Positions 1-6,554 of a stretch of DNA of 7,457 nt are shown here, one piece after another. Location: assembly GCA_039812985.1 (NCBI GenBank), contig JBDHUL010000039.1, positions 1 to 7,457 on the forward strand, in the 5' to 3' direction. The position numbers and the translations under genes are program-made. Positions within the stretch are counted from its first letter, which is position 1. The number at the start of each line of letters is the position of its first letter. This stretch comes from JAPUDS01 sp039812985 (GTDB taxonomy: Bacteria > Patescibacteriota > Saccharimonadia > Saccharimonadales > Saccharimonadaceae). The notes under the pieces were generated by a model. That model saw only the letters and a list, made by a program, of their open reading frames with translations. It did not search any database and was not told where the DNA came from.

Positions 1-660
1 AAGACGTACTCCAAAGATGGTTCGCCGGCCATAAACCGGGTGAGTTTACATATAGAACCGAAAGAATTTGTCATCATTGTGGGGACGAGTGGGGCAGGAA
101 AGTCGACGCTACTCAAGCTGCTGACCCGCGAGGAAAAGCAAACGAGTGGCAAAATCGTCGTTGGGGGTATCGACTACGACACGCTGAGGCGCAAACATAT
201 CCCGCTCCTGCGCCGCAAGATCGGCGTTGTATTTCAGGATTTTAAACTCTTGCCACAGCGTACGGTATTTGAAAATATTGCCTTTGCACTCGAAATAGCC
301 GGTATGACCAACCGAGAGATTCGTGCAACTGTTCCGAAAGTTATTGAGCTTGTTGGCTTAACCGGTAAAGAAAAAAAGTTCCCTCACCAGTTGTCTGGTG
401 GTGAGCGTCAGCGTGTGGCGATTGCCCGTGCAGTGGTGCGCCAGCCGAAAATTCTCATCGCAGACGAGCCGACAGGTAACCTAGATCCGAAGCACAGCTG
501 GGATATCGTGCGGCTTCTTGAAAAAATCAATCGCTATGGCACAACAGTTATCTTGACCACGCATAACGCTGAAATAGTCAATCGTCTCAAACGACGCGTC
601 ATCACGATAGAACATGGCCGCGTGGCTTCTGATGAATCGAAAGGAACGTACAAACAATGA
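1..660 (+). CDS. ftsE: Cell division ABC transporter ATP-binding protein FtsE (5' partial)
   Basis: Cytoplasmic ATPase of the FtsEX complex, which couples ATP hydrolysis to activation of cell-wall hydrolases outside the cell at the septum. The frame is open to the left edge. Upstream of the GTG at position 40 it reads KTYSKDGSPAINR, the normal first beta-strand and A-loop (Tyr) region of FtsE, so that GTG (Val) is internal and the true start lies just outside the window, with roughly 7-10 residues missing. Numbering from base 1, the visible motifs are: Walker A GTSGAGKST (28-36), Q-loop Gln79 in VVFQDFKLL, signature LSGGE (131-135), Walker B ILIADEP (151-157) with catalytic Glu156, the D-loop after it, and switch His188 in TTHN. 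The FQDFKLLP stretch and the lack of a long C-terminal extension are typical of FtsE rather than LolD or MacB. The TGA stop overlaps the ftsX ATG (ATGA), indicating translational coupling. Confidence 0.95.
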   Translation, partial: KTYSKDGSPAINRVSLHIEPKEFVIIVGTSGAGKSTLLKLLTREEKQTSGKIVVGGIDYDTLRRKHIPLLRRKIGVVFQDFKLLPQRTVFENIAFALEIAGMTNREIRATVPKVIELVGLTGKEKKFPHQLSGGERQRVAIARAVVRQPKILIADEPTGNLDPKHSWDIVRLLEKINRYGTTVILTTHNAEIVNRLKRRVITIEHGRVASDESKGTYKQ

Positions 661-1646
661 GCCGCCGTGATGTTCACGCTCAGCTTGCGGGGAATAAACA
701 TTTTCGCCGCCGTTGGATTACCTGGATGCGCATGATGCGCTATGGGATCAATAACTTTTCACGCAACCTTTGGCTTACAACGGCGGCAACGGCAGTGATG
801 ACTATCACACTACTCATTATTTTCGTGACGTTCGTTGCGCGCGTCGTGCTCAACGATACGGTGCACCAAATACGCAACAAAGTTGACATACCAATCAACC
901 TAAAGTCTAGCGTGACCGATAAACAAATCGAGTCCCTCAGACGTAAGTTTAGTGCTCAACCTGACGTTGTATCGGTCAAGTACATCAGTAAAGATGAGGC
1001 AAAGCAGAACTTTATCAACAGCAAAAAGCTTACCGCTGAGCAGCTACGTATCATTGCGGAATTACCTGACCAGCCGTACTACGCCACGCTCAAGCTTGTC
1101 GTGAGAGATCCATCAAATACGACGGCTCTTGAGCGATATGTCAAGAATGACAATGAGATACAGACTGCTCTCAACACTCAACCTGGTCTTCGACCGGAGT
1201 TCAGCGGCGAAAAGGCCCGAAATATCGCGACTATCAGCAGCTGGGCAAACAGCGCTGAAAAAGGCGGCCTCATCGCCGGAGCGATATTTGTTGCACTGTC
1301 AATGCTGATTATTTTTAACACCATACGTATGGCGATATTTAGCCGTAAAGACGAAATAGAAATGATGAAGCTCATCGGTGCCGACAAAGGCTTTATTCGC
1401 GGGCCATTCGTTGTTGAAGCGGTTATGTACGGGTTCTTTGCCGGTCTATTTGCGACCGCCGCGGGCATTGCACTGTTCCTTGCAGTCGAAGACAAACTGA
1501 GTGGTGCCGGTGTCGCAACGTCCGACTTGCACGAAAGCCTGGTTATGTATAGTCCTATCGTTGTGGTGGTAATGGTCGCGATCGGGGCACTCATCGGTAT
1601 CGTGTCATCGCGTCTTGCTGTTCGACGTTACCTAAAACTCTCGTAG
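657..1646 (+). CDS. ftsX: Cell division permease FtsX
   Basis: Membrane partner of FtsE. FtsX transmits the ATPase cycle to extracellular peptidoglycan hydrolases. The 329 residues show the FtsX plan: a basic cytoplasmic N-terminus (1-38), TM1 about 39-62, an extracellular domain of about 138 residues (65-203), TM2 about 204-227, a cytoplasmic loop with the family-typical stretch KDEIEMMKLIGADKGFIRGP (231-250), TM3 about 253-277, a short outer loop, and TM4 about 298-321 with a basic tail. The start is the ATG inside the ATGA overlap with ftsE. An AAAGGA Shine-Dalgarno-like sequence at 640-645, inside the ftsE 3' end, lies 11 nt upstream of it. The two genes form an operon and nothing downstream continues it on the same strand: the next intact gene is convergent. 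The likely extracellular client is the CHAP protein encoded at 3649-4791. The assignment is firm; the client pairing is inference. Confidence 0.95.
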   Translation: MSRRDVHAQLAGNKHFRRRWITWMRMMRYGINNFSRNLWLTTAATAVMTITLLIIFVTFVARVVLNDTVHQIRNKVDIPINLKSSVTDKQIESLRRKFSAQPDVVSVKYISKDEAKQNFINSKKLTAEQLRIIAELPDQPYYATLKLVVRDPSNTTALERYVKNDNEIQTALNTQPGLRPEFSGEKARNIATISSWANSAEKGGLIAGAIFVALSMLIIFNTIRMAIFSRKDEIEMMKLIGADKGFIRGPFVVEAVMYGFFAGLFATAAGIALFLAVEDKLSGAGVATSDLHESLVMYSPIVVVVMVAIGALIGIVSSRLAVRRYLKLS

Positions 1647-1693
1647 GTACTTTTGTGATTGAAACAATTAACTCCTAAAAAGAGCCAAAACAG

Positions 1694-1963
1694 ATGTATA
1701 CCATTGTCTAAGAAATTACCCCGGACAGTCTAAAGCTACTTCTTAATAGTCATCTCTACGGCACGCGACAGCAAAACACAAATGTCTGGCCGGTTATTCG
1801 GGCTGATGCTCTTCGAGGGTACTTAGACGAGAGGTGTGGACACGATTTCCTTATTGAGGATGTGTTCGATTTTGTCTTGGCCGACGACTAGGGAACACAG
1901 GCAGGCTTCCGTGTGGTTTGGTGGCAAAGGCAGGCGCAGAATGTGTTTATGGCGGCGCAATGA
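1694..1963 (+). pseudogene. Possible decayed small gene, unrecognised
   Basis: One reading frame reads like protein although it is broken by stops. It begins ATG TAT ACC ATT GTC at 1694, meets TAA at 1709-1711, runs open for 59 codons to TAG at 1889-1891, then stays open for 23 more codons to TGA at 1961-1963. The middle part has well-mixed, acidic protein-like content (for example NVWPVIRADALRGYLDER, then DFLIEDVFDFVLADD), and the last part contains GFRVVWWQRQAQNVF. No good start codon follows the TAA. If each internal stop came from a glutamine codon (CAA, CAG) by one C-to-T change, the ancestor was about 89 residues. I recognise no family. It lies 47 bp after ftsX and ends in the first unit of the 18-bp tandem repeat. 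A chance open frame of this size is possible, so this is a tentative call resting on residue composition. Confidence 0.35.
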
Positions 1964-1991
1964 CTATTTGTTACGCAATGACTATTTGTTA
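1956..1991. repeat. Exact 18-bp tandem duplication
   Basis: The unit CGCAATGACTATTTGTTA occurs twice without a gap (1956-1973 and 1974-1991). The unit is six codons long, so it preserves frame. On the minus strand each copy contains AACAAATAG; the right copy supplies the final Asn-Lys-stop of the lyase gene, and the left copy is a spare stop beyond it. On the plus strand each copy carries the TGA that closes the decayed frame. It looks like a recent slippage or junction duplication at the boundary between the convergent genes. Confidence 0.9.
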
Positions 1992-3454
1992 TAGGAAGTC
2001 AGGCGCTCCCAGTTCATGTGCAGGGCGGCGAGAGTGGGACGCTTTCGTAGCCGGTCAAGAAGAGCTTTTGTCTTGGGCATGGACACTTTCTGCCGTCCGG
2101 CATAGTGTGAGTACGCTATTTCCCAGCCCATAGAATAACCAACTCCCGCTAGTGATGGCTTGCGTGGACAGGGCCAGCCTGCAGGAGTTGTGCCAGAGAG
2201 AGTTGCGGAAGTAAAGCCTGCATTTTTTTCAAATCCTGCAATGATGCGTTGCTGCTGCTCTCCATAGAGATCGTCCCCCTGTAGACGTGCCGTTTCGGCG
2301 GTCTGTACCATGGCCTCGAGACCCATAGTCATATGACTAAGATCACGGCAGGTTTCGGCTTGGAGTCCATCGACATAACGGTTGGTACGCCAATAGGCGG
2401 CTAAACGGCCAGCGGTGAATTGCTTTGTCTCGGGAGGAAAAGCCGGAAGCGAGCCGTATTGAGAAAGGTAAATATTGCTTGGTACGAGATTGCGCCATAA
2501 TTCGATGCCACGCTGATACACTGCAATATTGTTCGTAAAAACACCTATTTGTACCATGGCATCGGCCATAGAAAAGCTCCAGTTGGCGCTACCGCCTTTC
2601 CATCCCTGGATCACCCGCGGGAGCATAGCTTTGTTCAGCATTTTTTCAAAACGTGCAATATCACTGTTTGACCAGCCAGCATTGCTATAGCGGATGATCT
2701 CGGCGGCTCGTGTAAATACCTGACCAGCCCATGCCGCTTGGAGTACGCCATTTGAGTATACCTTTGTGTCGAATGGATGATCGACCAGAACCCTTGACCA
2801 TGCATTGAGGATCTTGATCGAAGTTTGCGCGTAAGCTTTTTTACCAGTGTATCTCCATAGGACAGCCTGTGTGTAGGCGGCAACAGCATCATCCATCTCA
2901 GCGGTACAGCCCAAGTTGATTGTGTTACTGTGACCGCATTTGACGTAGGCTCGTGGGTGCGGTGTGTATCGCGTTGAGGCCTTACTGCTTGCGGAAACGG
3001 TTTTGTATGCTGACCACCATGGCTCGGCCTTGGCGGCAATTTTAGCCTTAACGCCATCGAGCTGAGCATTTCCCAGCAATACACCTGGGTGGGTAAATGT
3101 TCTCGGGGTGTTGGCAGAGGGCGTCGGAGTCGTCGTCTGGGGTTCGGGAGCTGTTGCTTGATCTTGTGGAATTGTGTCAGCTGGCAAGGGCGTGAACACG
3201 TCATTTGACGGCGAGGAGCCATCTATACCTGGGGCGGTTTCTGGAATAAAAGTATCCGTCACGCTGCTTGCAACTTGATCTTCCGTAAGTTCTGGAGTTT
3301 CAGCAGTATGTGGTGCAAATAGTCCGCCCGCCCATATGCACCCGACGGCGACCGACACGATAACGAGCACGGTGGCACTGCTTTCCATGGGATGACGGGT
3401 AACAAAAGCGCGACATTGTTGCAAAACTGCTCGAGTTCTTACGGCATTATTCAT
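1982..3454 (-). CDS. Membrane-anchored alginate-lyase-family (alpha/alpha toroid) protein
   Basis: Probable extracytoplasmic polysaccharide lyase of the alginate lyase superfamily (PL5-like fold); the substrate cannot be told from sequence. The frame stays open up to an ATG at 3604, but I choose the ATG at 3454 (490 residues). A promoter with -10 TACTAT at 3470-3465 overlaps the other candidate ATG at 3466, leaving 3454 as the first start after it. Plan: short basic cytoplasmic N-terminus, one TM segment (about 28-48) with no clear cleavage site, a Pro/Thr/Ser-rich linker (about 50-120), then the catalytic-type domain to the end. Family-typical stretches are THPGVLL (about 121-127), NWSFSMADAMVQIGVF (291-306), the histidine block RDLSHMTMGLEAM (370-382, His374) with AETARLQGDDLYG, and GWEIAYSHYAG near 443-453. 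His374 and nearby Tyr are the likely catalytic residues. The gene is opposite in strand to all its neighbours and separates ftsEX from the CHAP hydrolase, suggesting insertion. No Shine-Dalgarno is visible. Confidence 0.8.
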   Translation of the reverse strand: MNNAVRTRAVLQQCRAFVTRHPMESSATVLVIVSVAVGCIWAGGLFAPHTAETPELTEDQVASSVTDTFIPETAPGIDGSSPSNDVFTPLPADTIPQDQATAPEPQTTTPTPSANTPRTFTHPGVLLGNAQLDGVKAKIAAKAEPWWSAYKTVSASSKASTRYTPHPRAYVKCGHSNTINLGCTAEMDDAVAAYTQAVLWRYTGKKAYAQTSIKILNAWSRVLVDHPFDTKVYSNGVLQAAWAGQVFTRAAEIIRYSNAGWSNSDIARFEKMLNKAMLPRVIQGWKGGSANWSFSMADAMVQIGVFTNNIAVYQRGIELWRNLVPSNIYLSQYGSLPAFPPETKQFTAGRLAAYWRTNRYVDGLQAETCRDLSHMTMGLEAMVQTAETARLQGDDLYGEQQQRIIAGFEKNAGFTSATLSGTTPAGWPCPRKPSLAGVGYSMGWEIAYSHYAGRQKVSMPKTKALLDRLRKRPTLAALHMNWERLTSYNK

Positions 3455-3464
3455 TTCGTAAAAC

Positions 3465-3493
3465 ATAGTACCATGGTTATGTTTCAACCGCAA
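3465..3493 (-). promoter_or_regulatory. Promoter of the lyase gene (leaderless type)
   Basis: On the minus strand TTGCGG (3493-3488) is followed after 17 bp by TACTAT (3470-3465), with TGG directly before the -10 (extended -10). Only 10 bases separate the -10 from the ATG at 3454, so the transcript should start within about 0-4 nt of the start codon. This decides the start against the upstream ATGs at 3466 and 3604. Confidence 0.55.
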
Positions 3494-3520
3494 ACAACGC
3501 GTTTTGATCTCATCAGGCGT

Positions 3521-3539
3521 GATTGTACCTAAAACAATC
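3521..3539. repeat. Inverted repeat in the divergent intergenic region
   Basis: GATTGT (3521-3526) and ACAATC (3534-3539) form a perfect 6-bp dyad around a 7-base AT-rich centre. It lies between the two divergent promoters, upstream of both -35 boxes. It could be an operator or a chance dyad; no U-run follows, so it is not a convincing terminator. Confidence 0.3.
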
Positions 3540-3558
3540 TTGCCGCAAAGAGCTGAAG

Positions 3559-3583
3559 GTTCTGGACTGACATGTCGAGAACC
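3559..3583. repeat. Nested dyad with GACATGTC palindrome
   Basis: GGTTCT (3559-3564) pairs with AGAACC (3578-3583). Between them lies the perfect 8-bp palindrome GACATGTC (3569-3576). The element sits 15-40 bp upstream of the TTGACA -35 box of the CHAP gene, a position suited to a transcription-factor site. No family-specific motif is recognised. Confidence 0.35.
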
Positions 3584-3597
3584 CACGACCCAACACC

Positions 3598-3626
3598 TTG
3601 ACATTAAATTCGCTTATGGATACAAT
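3598..3626 (+). promoter_or_regulatory. Strong sigma-70-type promoter of the CHAP hydrolase gene
   Basis: A perfect -35 TTGACA (3598-3603), a 17-bp spacer and -10 TACAAT (3621-3626) predict transcription from about 3633. That leaves a leader of about 16 nt before the ATG at 3649. The TTG within the -35 is therefore not a start codon, nor is the ATG at 3616 inside the spacer. Confidence 0.85.
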
Positions 3627-3648
3627 AGAAGACGTTATAGGTAGCAAT

Positions 3649-4791
3649 ATGAAACAAACAGTCACCGCCACACCCAAAAAACATTTTTTGCTTACGCGAT
3701 TATCGCTGGTTGGGGTTGCCTTACTACTTGCGGTTGTTGTACCGATTTCAATCATTTCACCGGCTAAAGCAGATCAATACGACGACCGTATTCGTGCCCT
3801 TCAGTCTCAGATAGACGGGTACCAGGCAGAAGCATCGCGGTTATCGAACGAAGCAGCCTCGCTCAAACAAGCCCTCGACAGCCTGACCGCACAGAAAAAC
3901 ACAATCCAAGCCCAGATAGACCTTAACCAAGCAAAGTATGACAAACTCGTTGCAGACATTGCGGCCAATCAAAAGAAGCTAGAGGAGCAGCAGTCAGTGC
4001 TGACGTCTATTGTTTCGCTTATGGTTTCAGAAGAACAGGTTACGCCTATCGAAATCCTTGCCAGCAGCTCATCAGTTGGTGATTATATGGCTCGGCAAGA
4101 CCAGTTAACCTCAACATCTGGGCAGCTTCAAGGTTCAATCGAGACGATCAACGAAGTAAAGGCAGAACTGACCAAGCAAAAGACAGAAGTAGAGGGAGTT
4201 CTGGCCGACCAAACCGCTCAACGTAAAGTGCTCGCGGACAAAGAGGCTGAGCAAGCGAACTTGCTGGCAGCCACACAGAGTCAAGAAAGTGCTTACCAAA
4301 ACCTCATTGGCCAAAGCAATGCCAAAATTGCCGAACAACGCGCCAACCAAGCAGCGGCCAATGCCGCCGCCGCTTTTAGTAACCTTGCCTCTGGCGGTAG
4401 TGGCTGCGGAGGGTATCCAGCCGTGTGGTGTTATGCTGCTCAGGACAGTGTTGTCGATAACTGGGGTATGTACAACCGCGAATGCGTGAGCTATACGGCG
4501 TGGAAGGTGGCATCGACGGGACGTCGTATGCCGTACTGGGGTGGTCGCGGCAATGCCAATCAGTGGCCATCGAGCGCTCGAGCTGATGGGATAGCAACGG
4601 GTTCTATACCTCGGGCAGGATCGGTCGCTATCTTGCTGAATGGGTATTATGGACATGCGATGTATGTCGAACGTGTCAATAACGACGGAACAGTACACGT
4701 CAGCCAGTTCAACTGGTTGGTCAATGGCCAGTGGGGGCGTTATAGCGAGATGGATATTTCGTCGTACGGACTAGTATTTATATATTTTTAG
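3649..4791 (+). CDS. Secreted coiled-coil CHAP-domain peptidoglycan hydrolase (PcsB-like)
   Basis: Likely exported amidase or endopeptidase that cuts peptidoglycan during division. The start is ATG 3649, placed downstream of the promoter at 3598-3626 and preceded by a weak AGG (3639-3641) 7 nt away; this gives 380 residues. It has a classic signal peptide: basic n-region, hydrophobic core about 17-36, and AKA cleavage after residue 41. Residues about 44-235 are a long Gln/Ala/Lys/Glu-rich coiled coil in two arms. An Ala-rich linker (231-243) and a Gly-rich hinge lead to a CHAP domain (about 252-380). Cys279 in NRECVSYTAWK and His336 in GYYGHAMYVERV are the expected nucleophile and base, and Asn355 in SQFNW is the likely third residue. 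This architecture matches PcsB, whose coiled coil docks on FtsX, and ftsEX lies in the same neighbourhood. Hydrolase identity is firm; exact bond specificity and FtsX control are inference. Confidence 0.9.
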   Translation: MKQTVTATPKKHFLLTRLSLVGVALLLAVVVPISIISPAKADQYDDRIRALQSQIDGYQAEASRLSNEAASLKQALDSLTAQKNTIQAQIDLNQAKYDKLVADIAANQKKLEEQQSVLTSIVSLMVSEEQVTPIEILASSSSVGDYMARQDQLTSTSGQLQGSIETINEVKAELTKQKTEVEGVLADQTAQRKVLADKEAEQANLLAATQSQESAYQNLIGQSNAKIAEQRANQAAANAAAAFSNLASGGSGCGGYPAVWCYAAQDSVVDNWGMYNRECVSYTAWKVASTGRRMPYWGGRGNANQWPSSARADGIATGSIPRAGSVAILLNGYYGHAMYVERVNNDGTVHVSQFNWLVNGQWGRYSEMDISSYGLVFIYF

Positions 4792-4826
4792 ATCAAGTGT
4801 GAGTACGATTTCCTTATAAAATCATG

Positions 4827-4835
4827 TGGTATAGT
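4827..4835 (+). promoter_or_regulatory. Extended -10 promoter of the S41 protease gene
   Basis: TGG directly followed by TATAGT (4830-4835) makes an extended -10; no good -35 is visible at 15-18 bp. The ATG at 4845 begins 9 nt after the -10, so the mRNA should have no leader or one of only a few bases. The upstream in-frame ATG at 4824 would lie before the -10 and is unlikely to be used. No terminator is evident between the CHAP gene and this site, so read-through may also contribute. Confidence 0.55.
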
Positions 4836-4844
4836 GGTAGTGCT

Positions 4845-6044
4845 ATGGAAAAAACCCAACGAACACCAACGGATGAGAAAAACATATCATATCTGGCAAG
4901 GCGCCGCAGCAATCGTCTGTCTTTTGGGATGGCAGTGGTGGTTACTGTGCTCGTTGGTTGGGGCGGCTACGTTTTAGGCACGAGGGTAAATGTTTTGCCG
5001 TCGTCGAACCTGAGCTATGGCCAGCTTGACGAAGTGTACAGGGTGCTTGTCTCGAAATATGATGGCAAACTAGACAAGCAGAAACTGCTCGATGGAGCGA
5101 AGCGCGGTCTCGTCGATGCTGCGGGGGATCCGTACACGGTCTACTTTACTGCCGACGAGGCGAAAGAGTTTTCGAGCGACCTAAACGGCAAATTTGAAGG
5201 CATTGGCGCAGAGCTCGGCAAGACAGAAGGGCGACTTACGATACTAAGTGTTATTGGTGATAGCCCGGCGCAAAATGCCGGCTTGCAGGCGAAAGACATC
5301 ATATACAAGGTTAACGACGAAGAAACAGCCAAGATGACGGTATCCGATGCCGTAAAAAAGATTCGGGGTGAAAAGGGAACCAGCGTGAAGCTCAGTATTG
5401 TGCGGGGCGGTACGGGTAAGGATTATACCATTGTTCGTGACAGTATTACGAACCCAAGCGTGAAAAGTGAAGTGCTTAACGACGGCGTTGGTTATATGCG
5501 AATCACTCGGTTTGGCGATGACACCAGCTCACTTGCTCGTAAAGCCGCTCAGGACTTTAAGGGTCAGAACGTGAGCAAGGTAGTTCTAGACCTGCGTGGC
5601 AATGGCGGCGGCTTACTCAGTGCCGCTCGTGATGTTTCAAGTTTGTGGCTGAAAGACAAAGTGGTCGTCAGTGAACGTACCAATGGGGTGACAACCGACA
5701 CGCTTCGTTCCGAGAGCAGCCCGATCCTTAGTGGAGTGAAAACGGTCGTTCTTGTTGACGGTGGAAGCGCGAGTGCGAGCGAAATTGTTGCCGGAGCTCT
5801 CAAAGATAATGGTGCGGCAACACTTGTGGGCGAGAAAACATTTGGCAAGGGGAGTGTCCAGACAGTTGAAAACCTTGCTGGTGGCGCTGAACTGAAAGTG
5901 ACAATAGCGCGTTGGTATACACCGTTGGGCAAAAACATTAACAAAGAAGGTATTATGCCCGACAAGGTGGTTGCTCTTTCTGAAGACGACGTCAAAGCTG
6001 GTCGAGATCCGCAGAAAGACGCGGCTCTTGCCGCTCTGCGATAA
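4845..6044 (+). CDS. S41 carboxy-terminal processing protease with PDZ domain (CtpA/CtpB-like)
   Basis: Membrane-anchored serine protease that acts outside the cytoplasm, trimming or degrading envelope proteins from their C-terminal ends. With ATG 4845 it has 399 residues, usual for the family. Plan: a basic cytoplasmic tail (1-26), one TM anchor (about 27-47), a helical N-terminal region containing GDPYTVYFTADEAKEF (94-109), a PDZ domain (about 116-198, with FEGIGAEL and SPAQNAGLQAKDIIYKVN), then the S41 core (about 205-376). The catalytic Ser-Lys dyad is Ser310 within GGSASASEIVAGAL and Lys335 within KTFGKGSVQ, with Gln339 as the third conserved residue. Ser and Lys are 25 apart, as in CtpB. 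The DLRGNGGG block (249-256) and KNINKEGIMPD (363-373) are also standard. Its position after the CHAP hydrolase suggests control of hydrolase turnover, as Ctp/Prc proteases do elsewhere; that link is inference. Confidence 0.93.
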   Translation: MEKTQRTPTDEKNISYLARRRSNRLSFGMAVVVTVLVGWGGYVLGTRVNVLPSSNLSYGQLDEVYRVLVSKYDGKLDKQKLLDGAKRGLVDAAGDPYTVYFTADEAKEFSSDLNGKFEGIGAELGKTEGRLTILSVIGDSPAQNAGLQAKDIIYKVNDEETAKMTVSDAVKKIRGEKGTSVKLSIVRGGTGKDYTIVRDSITNPSVKSEVLNDGVGYMRITRFGDDTSSLARKAAQDFKGQNVSKVVLDLRGNGGGLLSAARDVSSLWLKDKVVVSERTNGVTTDTLRSESSPILSGVKTVVLVDGGSASASEIVAGALKDNGAATLVGEKTFGKGSVQTVENLAGGAELKVTIARWYTPLGKNINKEGIMPDKVVALSEDDVKAGRDPQKDAALAALR

Positions 6045-6050
6045 GCTTTC

Positions 6051-6079
6051 TTGTAAGCATGAGCGGGGTGGTGTAGTAT
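6051..6079 (+). promoter_or_regulatory. Leaderless promoter of the response regulator gene
   Basis: TTGTAA (6051-6056), a 17-bp spacer and TAGTAT (6074-6079) match a sigma-70-type promoter. Exactly six bases separate the -10 from the ATG at 6086, which puts the expected first transcribed base on the A of the start codon. No Shine-Dalgarno is present. The gene could also be reached by read-through from the protease gene 41 bp upstream. Confidence 0.5.
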
Positions 6080-6085
6080 AGGTCT

Positions 6086-6466
6086 ATGGAAGTAAAAAAG
6101 AAAATACTCCTGGTTGAGGACGACTCAGCGCTCGCGAGCGTGTACATGTCTCGGCTACAGCTAGAGGGTTTTGACGTCCAACATGTTGCAAATGGCGAAC
6201 TCGCGCTCTCAAAAGTTATCGAATACCGTCCAGACCTTGTAGTGCTCGATGCTATGATGCCCAAAATCAATGGCTTTGATGTGCTCGATATCTTACGTAA
6301 CACGCCCGAAACGACCAATGTCCGCGTCATTATGCTGACGGCACTCAGCCAACCCAAGGACAAAGAACGAGCGGAGCAGCTGGGGGCGGACGACTACCTC
6401 GTGAAGTCGCAGGTCGTCATCGGCGACGTCGTGCAGCGCATCAAGCATCATCTTGGGCTTGTGTAG
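6086..6466 (+). CDS. Single-domain CheY-like response regulator
   Basis: Stand-alone phosphoacceptor receiver domain of 126 residues with no output domain, so it should act through protein contacts or as a phosphorelay step. Key residues are all present: acidic pocket Glu11/Asp12/Asp13 in LLVEDDSAL, phosphoacceptor Asp55 in LVVLDAMMPKINGFDVL, Thr85 in VIMLTALS, and Lys107 in GADDYLVKSQV. The last block, with Ser rather than the usual Pro after Lys, is a form I associate with CPR bacteria. The start ATG 6086 lies six bases after a -10-like TAGTAT. No histidine kinase is encoded in the window, so its partner is elsewhere. It follows the S41 protease by 41 bp on the same strand. Receiver identity is certain; its target is unknown. 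Confidence 0.95.
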   Translation: MEVKKKILLVEDDSALASVYMSRLQLEGFDVQHVANGELALSKVIEYRPDLVVLDAMMPKINGFDVLDILRNTPETTNVRVIMLTALSQPKDKERAEQLGADDYLVKSQVVIGDVVQRIKHHLGLV

Positions 6467-6554
6467 TTTTTCTGGCGAACCGTGTATGTATGCAGACGCA
6501 AAGCGTTAGGTACCAAAGATAAAGGAATTCAGACGGCTACGGCTATGCATTTTA

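Noticed and set aside
40..42. GTG as the start of ftsE
   Set aside because: The frame is open to base 1 and the residues before it (KTYSKDG...) match the conserved FtsE N-terminal region, so the gene is cut by the window edge.
1178..1594. Long open frame antisense to ftsX
   Set aside because: It lies fully inside a certain gene and is Ser/Thr/Ala-rich in the way expected of a shadow frame.
2635..3222. Second open frame on the minus strand within the lyase gene
   Set aside because: It is a +1/-1 shadow of the lyase coding frame, rich in Pro/Arg/His with no domain.
3455..3604. A 50-residue N-terminal extension of the lyase protein to ATG 3604
   Set aside because: A promoter with its -10 at 3470-3465 lies within it, and the extension would place extra sequence before the basic region and membrane anchor without family support.
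3598..3648. TTG at 3598 or ATG at 3616 as the CHAP gene start
   Set aside because: Both lie inside the TTGACA-17-TACAAT promoter; ATG 3649 directly begins a proper signal peptide.
4135..4698. Open frame antisense to the CHAP gene
   Set aside because: Shadow frame: it has no promoter, is Cys/His/Arg-rich, and overlaps the catalytic domain of a certain gene.
1842..4817. 13-bp match ACGATTTCCTTAT at 1842-1854 and 4805-4817, as possible insertion-site repeats around the lyase and CHAP genes
   Set aside because: One such match is roughly expected by chance in a window this long, and no other element features accompany it.
6442..6471. CAAGC/GCTTG stem followed by a T-run as a terminator of the receiver gene
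   Set aside because: A 5-bp stem with a 10-base loop, inside the coding sequence and five bases from a short T-run, is too weak.
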